Assembly: GCA_034190085.1 (NCBI GenBank)
Contig: JAXHTS010000064.1
Span: forward strand, 57,383 to 121,382
Direction of reading: 5' to 3'
DNA: 64,000 nt
DNA from: Spirochaetota bacterium
GTDB lineage: Bacteria; Spirochaetota; UBA4802; JAFGDQ01
Part shown: positions 35,377 to 45,088 of the stretch, piece by piece
How positions within the stretch are numbered: position 1 is the stretch's first letter
Layout of the letters: each line of letters starts with the position of its first letter
The notes under the pieces: model-generated
The model's database searches: none
Told to the model about the DNA's origin: nothing
Seen by the model: only the letters and a program-made list of their open reading frames with translations
Position numbers and translations under genes: made by a program

Positions 35377-36285
35377 CTATTGTAATAGTGGACCTAACGC
35401 AGAGAAAACCCCATTGGCATCATTATTGTACTGCGCGTTATCCAGACTATTGATCTTATCCCAATTATCCTTAATATCTTCTGGAGTAGGTACCTGTTTC
35501 CCTTCATGAAGGATCATTCCAGGACCTGTTAACATTGCCGATCTTGAAAAATATCCGGCACCAGCATTCATTATGACACCAGACTCAGTGAATTCCTCTG
35601 AACACATCCATAGTACTACAGGCGTTACATACTCAACCTTCAACTTATCTAATAGGTTTGGCGGCATAATATCCTCTGTCAACCTTGTACCAGCTAATGG
35701 GGCTAAAACATTTACCTTAATATTATATTTGCCGCCCTCTAACTTGAGAGTATTCGCCATGCCAACAAGCCCCATCTTTGCGGATGAATAATTTGCCTGC
35801 CCAAAATTACCGAATAAACCAGCGGCAGATGTTGTCATTATTATCCTTCCATATCCATTTTCTCTCATATTTATAAAGGCTGGTTTTGTTACACAATAAG
35901 CTCCCTTTAGATGCACCGCTAACACAGCATCCCAATTAGACTCTTCCAATTTAGTAAAGCTTTTATCCCTGAGGATACCAGCATTGTTTACGACAATGTC
36001 AACCTTGCCAAAGGCATCAATCGCTGTCTTTGTGATGTTCTCTCCTCCTTCAACAGTTGCAACATTATCATAATTAGGTACAGCCTCACCACCAAGAGCC
36101 TTTATCTCAGATACAACCTCATCAGCCGCTGCACTACCTGCACCTGTGCCATCCCTTGCCCCTCCTAAGTCATTAACTACAACCTTTGCACCACGTTTTG
36201 CCAACTCAATTGCATGATTCTTACCCAATCCAGCTCCTGCTCCTGTTACTATAGCTACTCTCCCAGTAAAATCAATCTTTGACAT
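35377..36285 (-). CDS. SDR-family 3-hydroxyacyl-CoA dehydrogenase (MFE-2-like)
   Basis: 302 residues, about 50 longer than a plain SDR. NAD site VTGAGAGLGKNHAIELAKRG, then VVVNDLGGARDGTG, the long acidic loop typical of the dehydrogenase part of peroxisomal multifunctional enzyme 2. It has NNAG, Ser in TTSAAGLFGNFG, and Tyr-x3-Lys in ANYSSAKMGLVG. The C-terminal extension (from about 240, LTGPGMILHEGKQVPTPEDI) is also seen in that group. It should oxidise a 3-hydroxyacyl-CoA, the step before thiolysis by the enzyme encoded just upstream. BbsC/BbsD of benzylsuccinate beta-oxidation are SDRs doing the analogous step, so the link to the array is reasonable but not shown. AGGAGGACG precedes the ATG. 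Last gene of the operon. Confidence 0.88.
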   Translation of the reverse strand: MSKIDFTGRVAIVTGAGAGLGKNHAIELAKRGAKVVVNDLGGARDGTGAGSAAADEVVSEIKALGGEAVPNYDNVATVEGGENITKTAIDAFGKVDIVVNNAGILRDKSFTKLEESNWDAVLAVHLKGAYCVTKPAFINMRENGYGRIIMTTSAAGLFGNFGQANYSSAKMGLVGMANTLKLEGGKYNIKVNVLAPLAGTRLTEDIMPPNLLDKLKVEYVTPVVLWMCSEEFTESGVIMNAGAGYFSRSAMLTGPGMILHEGKQVPTPEDIKDNWDKINSLDNAQYNNDANGVFSALGPLLQ

Positions 36286-36549
36286 TACATCGTCCTCCTA
36301 ATAATAATATTATTCAAAACCTATTCTCTTCCCACACCTCAACTTTCTCTCAAATCCTATGAAGCCCCTCTTCGACTTCGAACAGATTAATTATATAAGC
36401 TACAATTACTTATTTGCACAATAATCCAAAAATAAGATTAAATAGCAGGGAACATCGCCTCTCTTCACTTTAATTCTCAAAATCTATTCGCTATGGTGAA
36501 AATTCTGAAAACATCTCAAGACTCCGATCCCCGCTTATATCATATAAGA

Positions 36550-37761
36550 TTATGCATCTTGTTTTCCAATAATAGAGATGCTGCAGACGTTCATCATTGG
36601 GAATCCACCCAAATTGTGAGTAAGACCAAATTTTGGATCCTTTAATTGTCTCTCTCCTGCACGTCCTTGAAGTTGTAGATACATCTCATAAATCATTCGA
36701 AGACCGGATGCTCCTATCGGATGACCAAAACACTTCAAACCTCCATCTATCTGACAAGGAACTCCACCATCTTTATCATAAAATCCATCTAATATATCTT
36801 TAGGCGCTTTCCCTCTTTCTGATATATGTAAATCTTCCATGGTAACGAGTTCAGTTATCGAGAAGCAATCATGAACCTCCATCATGCTGATCTCCTCCCG
36901 AGGATTCTTTATACCAGCCTCTTCATATGCCTTCTTGCTTGCCTTTGTTGTAGTCACAACATGAGCCCCATCCCAGTTATTATACTGCATCTCTTCTCCA
37001 TTGCTCAAAGATACCTGCAAAGCCTTTACTGTAACGAAATCCTTCTTACCAAGTCCTTTGGCTATATCAGGGGTTGTCACAATCGCACAGGCAGATCCAT
37101 CACTAACACCACAGCAATCGAACAATCCCAAGGGATAAGCAATCATGGGTGCGGCTAATATCTTTTCTTCACTTACAGGCTTTCGAAGATGTGCTTTCGG
37201 ATTTATAGATCCATTTAAATGACTCTTAGCAGACACATGAGCCATTGCCTTCTTTAAATCATCCATCTCTATCTCATATTTTCCAGTATATCCACTGGCA
37301 AGCATTGCAAAAGCTCCGGGAGCTGACATATTGGGAAACCAGAGTGAAGCAACACCATAATTTCCTGACATGCCAAAATCTGGTAGTCCACCATAACCCG
37401 TGTCCTTTAACTTTTCCACACCTATTGCCAAGGCAATATCATAAGCGCCTGAAGCAACACCATATACAGCGCCCCTGAATGCTTCAGTCCCAGTGGCACA
37501 AAAATTTTCTACTCTTGTCACAGGTATATTATTTAATCTTAGTGTAACAGATGCAGAGGTAGCGCTCTTCCCTACGTTTATTTCATCAATACAACTACCG
37601 AACCATCCCGCTTCAATCTCCTTTGTGTCGATTCCGGCATCCTCTAGACACTCCTGATATGCTTCAACCATTAACTCCTCAGCACCCACATCCCATCTCT
37701 CTCCAAATCTTGTGCAACCCATACCAATAATAGCTACTTTATCTCTTATTCCTGTTGCCAT
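36550..37761 (-). CDS. Thiolase-family protein (SCP2/lipid-transfer type acetyl-CoA acyltransferase)
   Basis: 403 residues. The nucleophilic Cys lies in VENFCATGTEAFRGAV (about 87). The C-terminal catalytic His is in CFGHPIGASGLR and the HDCFSITE motif marks the SCP2/archaeal thiolase branch rather than FadA. The preceding gene encodes an HMG-CoA-synthase-like protein with a Zn-ribbon/OB domain, and a 20-bp spacer suggests co-production. Thiolases of this branch commonly work with such DUF35 partners, including the BbsA/BbsB thiolase that ends anaerobic toluene breakdown. Predicted to cleave a 3-oxoacyl-CoA with CoA. AAGGAGGT supports the start. The 264-bp gap before the SDR gene holds nothing visible. 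Confidence 0.88.
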   Translation of the reverse strand: MATGIRDKVAIIGMGCTRFGERWDVGAEELMVEAYQECLEDAGIDTKEIEAGWFGSCIDEINVGKSATSASVTLRLNNIPVTRVENFCATGTEAFRGAVYGVASGAYDIALAIGVEKLKDTGYGGLPDFGMSGNYGVASLWFPNMSAPGAFAMLASGYTGKYEIEMDDLKKAMAHVSAKSHLNGSINPKAHLRKPVSEEKILAAPMIAYPLGLFDCCGVSDGSACAIVTTPDIAKGLGKKDFVTVKALQVSLSNGEEMQYNNWDGAHVVTTTKASKKAYEEAGIKNPREEISMMEVHDCFSITELVTMEDLHISERGKAPKDILDGFYDKDGGVPCQIDGGLKCFGHPIGASGLRMIYEMYLQLQGRAGERQLKDPKFGLTHNLGGFPMMNVCSISIIGKQDA

Positions 37762-37781
37762 ATCTATTACCTCCTTAAATA

Positions 37782-39239
37782 TTAATTACCGGATTTAGGA
37801 AATGCTTTCCAAAAATATCCGTGATAGCCACGAATATTATCCACCTTTCTCTTTCTGAAACTCATAGCCATTGGTAATCCTACCTTCACTTCTTCCAAAG
37901 CACAATCAGTAAAATCACAAAAGAACCTGCCCCCTTCATCAAAGGTAACAACACCATAAATACCAGGCGGATCAATTGAAGCTGTTAGAAGATCCCCGGT
38001 ATAGGATAGAACCTTTCCAGATCTTCCTGCAAACTCATAATCTTCTAGGGTATGCAATGAATGACAATCTGGATTAACGCAAATATCCTGAGCAGGAAAC
38101 TGAATTGTACCACACTTGTTGCACTTGCCTCCCACAAGGCCCAAAATCATCTTGCGATTTCTCCATAGTGTTGTTAAAGCTGTCTGGCCATAGGCCTCCC
38201 CTCTAAGGCCTATATCTGCCTCAAGTAAACCTCTAAATCTTGCATACTTCTCATAATTAGCAAGATCCGCTCTCTTAGCAAGGCTGCCCTTGATTCCCAA
38301 AGGCTCCTTTATATCATTAATTCTATCAGTAACCTCAAAACCAATCACATCGCAACCCTGACCAAAGCTTGCCATCAAAATCTTATCACCGGGCTTCGCT
38401 TCCTGAAGAGCGGAGATAAACATTATAAAGGGATGAGCTGTCCCAGTATCGCCACATAACTCATGCATGTTGTCATGAACCTTTGAAGGATCAACGCCCA
38501 ACTTCTTTGTAATATTAGCGTGCTCTCTCTTGAAATAACATGGAAAAATAATTCTATCAAAACTATTAATATCCATACCTGTCTTTTTTAGGTAACCAGA
38601 AATCGCCTCAGGTATTATTTTAGCATACCCCTCATCTCTTACCCATCTCTCTTCCCAAGTATAGTCATAATCCTTTCCATAACCCTTATAATGATCCGCA
38701 AAATCACAACTATAAGAGTAATAATCCTTAATCTCTGCTATCACATCATCCTTTCCAAGAAGAAGTGCTCCGGCTCCATCACCTAAAAACATCTCATACA
38801 TAGTTACCATCTTTGTATGACGGTGATCTGATGCCACTACCAATATGTTGTTCCTCGTTCCAGCCTTTAACGCCTCATATGCAGAGATAACAGCGGTTGT
38901 GCCTGCCTTCAGGGAAGCGGCAAAATCCGCATTTGTTACACCAGCTTCCGGAACATTCAACGCTGTAGAAAGAATACCAGCATTCTGCCTATCCGCATAG
39001 GGCATTGAAACGGATGCTAAAGAAACACCGTCTACTGATTTCCTATCCTTACCCTTCATGCAGTCATAAGCAGCAGCTACAGCCATAGTCAATGCATCTT
39101 CATCCCAATTTGCAACTGATTTCTCACCCTGTGCAACTGCCATCATCACAGGGAACAGCCAAGACATACTCTGGGCTGCAACCATTCGATTCATTCGATA
39201 CCTAGGAATATACCCCCCATAGGATGTAATTCCGATCAT
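37782..39239 (-). CDS. HMG-CoA-synthase/KAS III-like protein fused to a DUF35 Zn-ribbon/OB-fold domain
   Basis: 485 residues. Residues 1-350 are a thiolase-fold protein of the HMG-CoA synthase group (MIGITSYGGYIPRYRMNR, FLGDGAGALLLGKDD, GTAHPFIMFISAL, SFGQGCDVIGFEV). Where the family carries its acyl-accepting Cys, this protein reads DFAASLKAGTTAV, with Ser109 at about that place, so ordinary HMG-CoA synthase chemistry is doubtful. From about 370 a zinc ribbon, CNKCGTIQFPAQDICVNPDC (C-x2-C-x10-C-x4-C), leads into an OB fold (GKVLSYTGDLLTASIDPPGI). DUF35 domains bind the CoA tail and channel substrate in thiolase complexes. It is followed 20 bp later by the thiolase gene, its likely partner. 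AAGGAGGT precedes the ATG. Confidence 0.82.
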   Translation of the reverse strand: MIGITSYGGYIPRYRMNRMVAAQSMSWLFPVMMAVAQGEKSVANWDEDALTMAVAAAYDCMKGKDRKSVDGVSLASVSMPYADRQNAGILSTALNVPEAGVTNADFAASLKAGTTAVISAYEALKAGTRNNILVVASDHRHTKMVTMYEMFLGDGAGALLLGKDDVIAEIKDYYSYSCDFADHYKGYGKDYDYTWEERWVRDEGYAKIIPEAISGYLKKTGMDINSFDRIIFPCYFKREHANITKKLGVDPSKVHDNMHELCGDTGTAHPFIMFISALQEAKPGDKILMASFGQGCDVIGFEVTDRINDIKEPLGIKGSLAKRADLANYEKYARFRGLLEADIGLRGEAYGQTALTTLWRNRKMILGLVGGKCNKCGTIQFPAQDICVNPDCHSLHTLEDYEFAGRSGKVLSYTGDLLTASIDPPGIYGVVTFDEGGRFFCDFTDCALEEVKVGLPMAMSFRKRKVDNIRGYHGYFWKAFPKSGN

Positions 39240-39389
39240 GATTAATACCTCCTTCTGATCAAATTTTTTACTTAATAGATATAATCTTACGAATCAAAAT
39301 ACAATCATCGTATTTCCTTCCAATAAATTCATTTTATAAAACATTGAGTCAACACGCTAATTATAACATCCCTCTAATATTTATAATTC

Positions 39390-41234
39390 TCACCCTCGCT
39401 TAGCAATTCCTTCCCAATATTGATCTTCAATTTCTCTCTTTAACAATTTGCCATCTAGATGTCTTGGAAGTTCTTTAGTAAACTTGACAATCTTAGGAAT
39501 CTTAAAACCATATAGTCCTTTTTTCCTACAGTAGTCCATTATCTCTTTTTTTGTAGATTTAACTCCTTTACGAAGTTGAATAACAGCTGCTACAACTTCT
39601 CCAAGATCATCATCAGGGGCTCGAACAACTGCAACATCAACTACCTTTGAGTTTTGCTTAATTACTGTCTCAATCTCATTGGGGTAGACATTCACCCCAC
39701 CGCTTATTATCATCTCCTTTACTCTTCCAGTAAGATAAAGGAATTCATCCTCATCCATATATCCAAGCAAACCATCATCAAACCAATGAACACCATTAAC
39801 TACCTCATATGCGCTTTGAAGCTTCTCAGGAGTGCCTGAATACCGAAGACTAATTGTCATAACGGTCCTTGTTAAAACCTTGCCCTCTTCATTTGGCTTA
39901 CACCACTCCCCTGTCTCACTATTATAGATTCTCGTCTCTCCACACCTTGGTTTACCAACACTGGCATATCGCTTAGGATTTTCCTCATAATCCTTGGGAG
40001 TCAATACTGTGGTCACCCCTGTCTCAGCAGAGCCATAATACTCCATAAAAACATTCCCCTTACAACCCCTCTCTATAAAAAAAGAATTTGCCGCCTTCTT
40101 TAACTCAGGCGAAGCAGGGGCAGCAGCACAAATTAAGGCACGCATCGAGCTTAAATTATATTTATTCTTCACTTTTTTTGGAAGATCCAATATTCTGTCA
40201 AGCATTGTAGGGACAACAAAAACCCAGCTTATCCTCTCTCTCTCAACAATTTCCAAGAACTCTTCAGGATCAAACTCTACCATGGGTATTACAGTTCCGC
40301 CATAGATCATAAATGGCGCCCATCCAGCCATTACTCCGGCATGATAGAGAGGACCCGGCACCAAACACCTAATATTATGAGTTATTGGATCGTGAATATC
40401 GGCACCATTGTACCAATATGACAAGCTGCCCTGCATTACGAGAAATCTCAAATACTCTTTAAATGAAGATCTGGGCCTTTCAGCGCTATCACTAAAGAGA
40501 TACCCCATACCATCAAAATAATTTACATTCTTAGGAACTCCTGTTGTTCCTCCAGTAAAGGGACTTGCCGCAAGAATAAAATTTGTTTCCGGTTTTGTGT
40601 TTGATGATTCTGACAACAAATTCTCATAAACGATCATATTCTTCGGGGCATTCTTCCCAACAACTATAAAAAACTCAACAGACTTTAGTTTTCTTTTAAC
40701 AGCCACCACATTCTTAACTAAATCCTCATGTATTATGAGAAGTCGCGGGGAAACCCTATTGATTGCCTCTGATAACTCATCCCCCTTCATATGCCAGTTT
40801 AGAAATGCCATGGGGCAACCGATCAATGATCCAGCGTTTAGCGCCTCAAAGAACTCATTACCATTGTATAGCATCTCTGCAAACTTATCCATTGGCTTTA
40901 GCCCTAAGGATTGCAAAGCATTTGATAGCCTGAAAACCCTATCTTTAAATTCACTAAAAGTAAATCTCTTATCCTCTACTATTATAGCCTCTCTGTCGCC
41001 AAAGACTTCCCACATTGATATCCAAAAGCTTGAAGCAATTTTACTTAATCTAAATCTAAATATGCTTTGAAGACTATTCAATAAGCCAACATTCTTAATA
41101 GTAGTATAGAAAATTAAAACCATGTTTCTAAATCCCCATTGCTTCCGCATCACCCTCCCGGAACCACGTGAATGCTCCATTGTAAGCAATTTTGGGATGA
41201 CCATCAAAATACTTATAAAGCTTTTGTCACTCAT
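39390..41234 (-). CDS. AMP-forming acyl-CoA synthetase (ligase)
   Basis: 614 residues from the ATG at 41234, chosen because AGGGG stands just upstream; an ATG at 41246 has none. It adenylates a carboxylic acid and transfers it to CoA. ATP loop FTGGTTGVPKNVNY (about 230), A5 motif MEYYGSAETGVT, A7/A8 TGRVKEMIISGGVNVYPNEI, and the C-terminal catalytic Lys in LDGKLLKREI. The first 60 residues are a basic, partly hydrophobic extension not usual in the family. First gene of the operon with the HMGCS-like, thiolase and SDR genes. The CoA-transferase at the array is broken, so a ligase could supply activation of a succinate adduct, but a fatty or aromatic acid is equally possible. Confidence 0.88.
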   Translation of the reverse strand: MSDKSFISILMVIPKLLTMEHSRGSGRVMRKQWGFRNMVLIFYTTIKNVGLLNSLQSIFRFRLSKIASSFWISMWEVFGDREAIIVEDKRFTFSEFKDRVFRLSNALQSLGLKPMDKFAEMLYNGNEFFEALNAGSLIGCPMAFLNWHMKGDELSEAINRVSPRLLIIHEDLVKNVVAVKRKLKSVEFFIVVGKNAPKNMIVYENLLSESSNTKPETNFILAASPFTGGTTGVPKNVNYFDGMGYLFSDSAERPRSSFKEYLRFLVMQGSLSYWYNGADIHDPITHNIRCLVPGPLYHAGVMAGWAPFMIYGGTVIPMVEFDPEEFLEIVERERISWVFVVPTMLDRILDLPKKVKNKYNLSSMRALICAAAPASPELKKAANSFFIERGCKGNVFMEYYGSAETGVTTVLTPKDYEENPKRYASVGKPRCGETRIYNSETGEWCKPNEEGKVLTRTVMTISLRYSGTPEKLQSAYEVVNGVHWFDDGLLGYMDEDEFLYLTGRVKEMIISGGVNVYPNEIETVIKQNSKVVDVAVVRAPDDDLGEVVAAVIQLRKGVKSTKKEIMDYCRKKGLYGFKIPKIVKFTKELPRHLDGKLLKREIEDQYWEGIAKRG

Positions 41235-41853
41235 TCTACCCCTCATTTTATTGAATAATTATTATAGATAGAATTTAATGCTAAATAATACTATTACTAG
41301 CTATATACTAAGCTTACATTTCTCCCTTTACCATTCTCTTGGAATGGAACAAATTTACAAAAAACTGAATTTGTAGATATATTTTGATTATAAAACAGGG
41401 TTAGATTATAAATTGTCACAATTAAACATTTGACACTTATGTAATAAATCAATTAATAATCCGATATACCCATATCAGCGCGTCTATTTGATCAAGAATG
41501 CTATCAAACAGAGTGATTCAGTAGCTGATTATTATATGGATTTTATTAAGTATTGCTAAATCATTATTCATTTAATAAAAACCAAATCACCAGCGATATC
41601 AATTTTTAGCATATCTACCGCTGTGATGTCGGTTGACAATAATGCGGTCATATTCAAATACTTCAGTAAAATAATCAATTATATTTTAGAATATATAACC
41701 ATTTTTGCTTATTGCTCTATAAGTGTGGGCATAGAGAAGATAAACAAGGATCATTCATCTAAAGTAGAAATTGATCTCTCTGATTTATACTATAATCAGA
41801 ATAATCTGCTTTAATCAGCATCAAGATATATAGAATTCCCTACACAAACATCT
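41235..41853. other. 619-bp intergenic region upstream of the ligase operon
   Basis: AT-rich. Contains one copy of ATTTGACACTTA (41428-41439), the arm of the inverted repeat at 23326-23363. A 63-codon frame near 41623-41814 was not accepted. No promoter I can support. Confidence 0.35.
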
Positions 41854-43635
41854 CTAAATTGATTCTTCTAATCCTATCGCATATATTGGTTCAGGATTCA
41901 CATATATACGTGCTCCGGCGTCCTTTATAATCTCTTCATGACTCAAATCATCATCACTTACCCTCACTTCATCGAGTATTCCATTCATCCATGCATCGTT
42001 ATCATGGGTAAAGACTTCATCAGTTGACATCAAAACCGGATCATCATTGGTTGCCTGTATTGCTGAAAGGCTTTTCACGCTATCAATTTTTCCGTTTATG
42101 TAAAACACTACAGAGGAACCATCATGAGTGAAAGCGATATGAGTCCATATCTCCTCATTGATGCTCGAATCTGATGCTTGTGAGATCATGTTAGACCCAT
42201 CACCAATCGTTGTAACCAATTGCCTGCTTGAATTTATGATAAATTGAAATCCTGAATTAGTTACGGTGTGAAGTTTATCAAGGATGATATGATACTCACC
42301 TCCTGGCTTAGTACTGATTTTCACCCATGCTTCAACAGTCATATCACCCGTAATATCCATATCGCCCGTATCACCGCCCTGGGTGGCTTGGGCCCACCCA
42401 TTACTTGTGGCATCGAAATCTATAGCAGATCCAAATCTTCCAGCTACCCAACTATACCCATCCTTTAAAGTAGCTACATCATCACTACCCGCGACATCAT
42501 GAGTTTCATTCCCAAGGCCCTCATTAAAATGCCATAAGGCCATTGTGTTGACATCTGAACTCAATTCCTGGGCATATGATCCATCACTAACAAAGGTATT
42601 ATCCCAGGAAGAAGGGGAACTGACTCCAGGATTTCCATAATACATATAAATCGTAGCTGAATCATTGGCCGGGATATCGATTACCTTTGTCCAGAGAGTG
42701 GCCAAGGGTGTAACAGAATCCCATTCCTCAATCCAATAACTAATCTCTGTTTCCGTATTTGTTATATCATTATAATAGGTAAATCTTATATCATCCCCAT
42801 TGATGTCAGCCTTAGTAAAATCAAAGTTACTGGAAGTAAGTTCTATCTTTACCTGATAATCACTTAAATCTACGCCAGATTGCTCAGTTACTGTAATCTC
42901 TTTTCGAAACTGCCATGATACATCAAACCATTTCTTAATAACAGTAATGTTGATGAACTCTGTATCACTAATCATAGGAATGCCTTTATCGTCTACAGTG
43001 AAAAGGATATTGGAGTAGACTCCTGTTTGTCCAAATGACGGCATCCAGCTAAACAATCGAGTTGTTGAATTAAAAGTTGCGCCTGAGGGGAGATCGCTTG
43101 CGGAATATATCAAGTCATCCTCATCTGGATCATTGGCATTAATCATAAATTCAAGGAGCTGATTCTCATCAACAGTCCTGTCTCCGATAAACTCAAGGAC
43201 TGGAGGACGATTTACATCTCCAACTGATATGGTTATGGACTCAGAGGCGACTGCAGGTGATGAGCCATTATCTGTCACCACAAAAAGAACATCTGGATAG
43301 TTCCCTGATTGTCCATAGTCAGGGAACCAACAAAATACTTGAGTAGTCGCATCAAAGGTTGCTCCTGAGGGCAGGTTATGTGCAGAATATATCAACTCCC
43401 CCCCTTCCGGGTCACTAGCTTTTACTGTGAATTCAAGAAGCTGATTCTCATCAACTGCCCTGTTTCCAATAGATTCAATTTCTGGCTGACGATTATCTGT
43501 ATTCTCAACCATCATAGGACTCTCTTCTAACAACCCTCCCAAGCCATTACCACACTTAGTAATGGAAACAATGAATAATAGAATCATAATTAGAATAGAA
43601 ATTGAACAGAATTGATTAATCGTTACCTTATTCAT
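41854..43635 (-). CDS. Surface lipoprotein with Ig-like, DUF2341 and LamG-like domains
   Basis: 593 residues. An N-terminal hydrophobic segment ends in SITKCGNG, with Cys28 as a possible but non-canonical lipid-anchor site. Two He_PIG-type Ig-like repeats follow (about 50-135 and 143-230), each with VDENQLLEF near its start and LPSGATF plus FCWFPDYGQSG or FSWMPSFGQTG. Next is a DUF2341-like domain (about 240-345, WQFRKEITVTEQSGVDLSDY, IYMYYGNPG), then a LamG/concanavalin-like domain (about 365-585: LWHFNEGLGNETHDVAGSDD, DMTVEAWVKISTKPGG, HIAFTHDGSSVVFYINGK). Such architectures bind carbohydrate or act as adhesins. Stands alone. Confidence 0.8.
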   Translation of the reverse strand: MNKVTINQFCSISILIMILLFIVSITKCGNGLGGLLEESPMMVENTDNRQPEIESIGNRAVDENQLLEFTVKASDPEGGELIYSAHNLPSGATFDATTQVFCWFPDYGQSGNYPDVLFVVTDNGSSPAVASESITISVGDVNRPPVLEFIGDRTVDENQLLEFMINANDPDEDDLIYSASDLPSGATFNSTTRLFSWMPSFGQTGVYSNILFTVDDKGIPMISDTEFINITVIKKWFDVSWQFRKEITVTEQSGVDLSDYQVKIELTSSNFDFTKADINGDDIRFTYYNDITNTETEISYWIEEWDSVTPLATLWTKVIDIPANDSATIYMYYGNPGVSSPSSWDNTFVSDGSYAQELSSDVNTMALWHFNEGLGNETHDVAGSDDVATLKDGYSWVAGRFGSAIDFDATSNGWAQATQGGDTGDMDITGDMTVEAWVKISTKPGGEYHIILDKLHTVTNSGFQFIINSSRQLVTTIGDGSNMISQASDSSINEEIWTHIAFTHDGSSVVFYINGKIDSVKSLSAIQATNDDPVLMSTDEVFTHDNDAWMNGILDEVRVSDDDLSHEEIIKDAGARIYVNPEPIYAIGLEESI

Positions 43636-44051
43636 AACTCAACTCCAATAGTTAAGAGTGATAAATCTTTGTCTCACATTGATTTATATTCATCACTATT
43701 ATTTACAAATCAGTAATAATTAGATTATTCAGATTTTACACTTGTTGACATGCTATTTATTGATCATATGTGGTGTTTTCTGAATACCATAATAAAATAG
43801 TAATTATCCTTGGAAGAGTCAAAAAAAAGCATGGATATTCGAAAAATTAGCATAATAACAAATTCTGACTCAAAGGTTGTGAATGGTTAAATGAGAATCA
43901 CATATTTAATAATTTATTGCCTAGCGAGGTAACCTTTCATTTGACAAAGTGATAGAAAATTATTATAATTTAATCTTGACGATTGAGTCCCTATGATAAC
44001 TATATTTTATAGCGATACCGCTATTATGAAAATTTCTAACAAAAGAGTAAA
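43636..44051. other. 416-bp divergent intergenic region with the heme-operon promoter
   Basis: Holds the perfect promoter at 43941-43969 and a second TTGACG box just downstream (43976-43981). On the left side nothing distinct is seen for the surface lipoprotein gene. Confidence 0.4.
43941..43969 (+). promoter_or_regulatory. Consensus sigma-70 promoter of the ahb heme operon
   Basis: TTGACA (43941-43946), exactly 17 bases, then TATAAT (43964-43969). Both boxes are perfect. It gives a leader of about 75 bases before the fused ahbA-ahbB gene, so the operon should be strongly and constitutively expressed unless repressed. Confidence 0.85.
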
Positions 44052-45074
44052 ATGAATACTTATACCATAATTGAACAAAAAATACTAAATCGGATTCAAA
44101 AGGATTGTAAAATTACAGAGACCCCTTTTGAAGAATTAGCAAATGAGATAGGCATCAACGAGGATGAGCTTTTAAGCGCTGTTTCAAGATTAAAAAAGGA
44201 CGGAATAATAAGAGATATCTCAGCTATATTTAATGCATCAATGTTAGGTTATCATTCGAGTTTGATAGCATTTGAGGTGTCAGATTCAGATGTTGAGTCT
44301 GCCTCAATGATCATAAATGAACATCCTGGTGTTAGTCATAACTATTTGAGAGATCACAAATATAATATCTGGTTTACTATTACTATTGATAATACCGCCC
44401 CTATAGAGAAAGAGGTTTCAATAATTGCTGAAAGATGCAGGGCGGAGGATTTTCTAATTCTGAAAAACAAGCAGCTTCTAAAGATTGGTCTCATGCTTGA
44501 GGTGGGAGATTGCGGCGATGGTAATGAATCAACAGATGTCGAATACACTTTGCATAATGAAAACGAAAAATTGTTATCAGAGGGGATATCAGAGGAGGAG
44601 AAGCGTGCCATTTATCTATTACAGATGGATTTACCCCTAATGCATAGGCCATTTAAATATCTGATCCACAGTAATAATATAGATATTGATGAGGAGAGTC
44701 TCATTTTAATGGGAGAAAGATTTAAGCGTGAGGGCATAATGAGAAGGTACTCTGCTATTTTAAGACATAATAGAGCAGGTTACAATGCTAACGCAATGAC
44801 AGTATGGAAGACGGACAGTATACAAGATGATAAAGAGATTGCCAGCATTTTCTCTTCGATTCCCAACATATCACATCTGTACCTTAGAACAGTATATCCA
44901 GGCAAATGGGAATACCCGCTATTTGCTATGATACATGCGAAGACTAGCTTAGAGCTTAATGGCATCATAAAAAGATTAGAAGAACGTTCTGGAATAAGAG
45001 ATTACCTCGTATTAAACACCCTGAGGGAATTTAAAAAGAAGAGGGTAAAATTGTTCCAAAATAATTACATTTAA
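44052..45074 (+). CDS. ahbAB: Siroheme decarboxylase, AhbA and AhbB fused in one chain
   Basis: 340 residues in two homologous halves (about 1-160 and 180-335), each an AsnC/Lrp-like winged helix plus an alpha-beta domain. The half motifs are VSHNYLRDHKYNIWFTITID and ISHLYLRTVYPGKWEYPLFA. In most organisms AhbA and AhbB are separate chains of about 150-170 residues that pair to turn siroheme into 12,18-didecarboxysiroheme; here one gene encodes both. The helix-turn-helix segments (ITETPFEELANEIGINEDEL) could mislead annotation to a transcription factor, but the following radical-SAM and precorrin genes fix the role. First gene of the operon. Confidence 0.88.
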   Translation: MNTYTIIEQKILNRIQKDCKITETPFEELANEIGINEDELLSAVSRLKKDGIIRDISAIFNASMLGYHSSLIAFEVSDSDVESASMIINEHPGVSHNYLRDHKYNIWFTITIDNTAPIEKEVSIIAERCRAEDFLILKNKQLLKIGLMLEVGDCGDGNESTDVEYTLHNENEKLLSEGISEEEKRAIYLLQMDLPLMHRPFKYLIHSNNIDIDEESLILMGERFKREGIMRRYSAILRHNRAGYNANAMTVWKTDSIQDDKEIASIFSSIPNISHLYLRTVYPGKWEYPLFAMIHAKTSLELNGIIKRLEERSGIRDYLVLNTLREFKKKRVKLFQNNYI

Positions 45075-45088
45075 AATAGGATTGAACA

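Noticed and set aside
41623..41814. A 63-codon plus-strand frame in the ligase upstream region
   Set aside because: No ribosome site, no ATG start at its opening and no recognisable protein pattern.
44052..45074. Calling the gene an Lrp/AsnC transcription regulator
   Set aside because: The two-half structure, the heme-pathway neighbours and the YLR motifs fit siroheme decarboxylase better.
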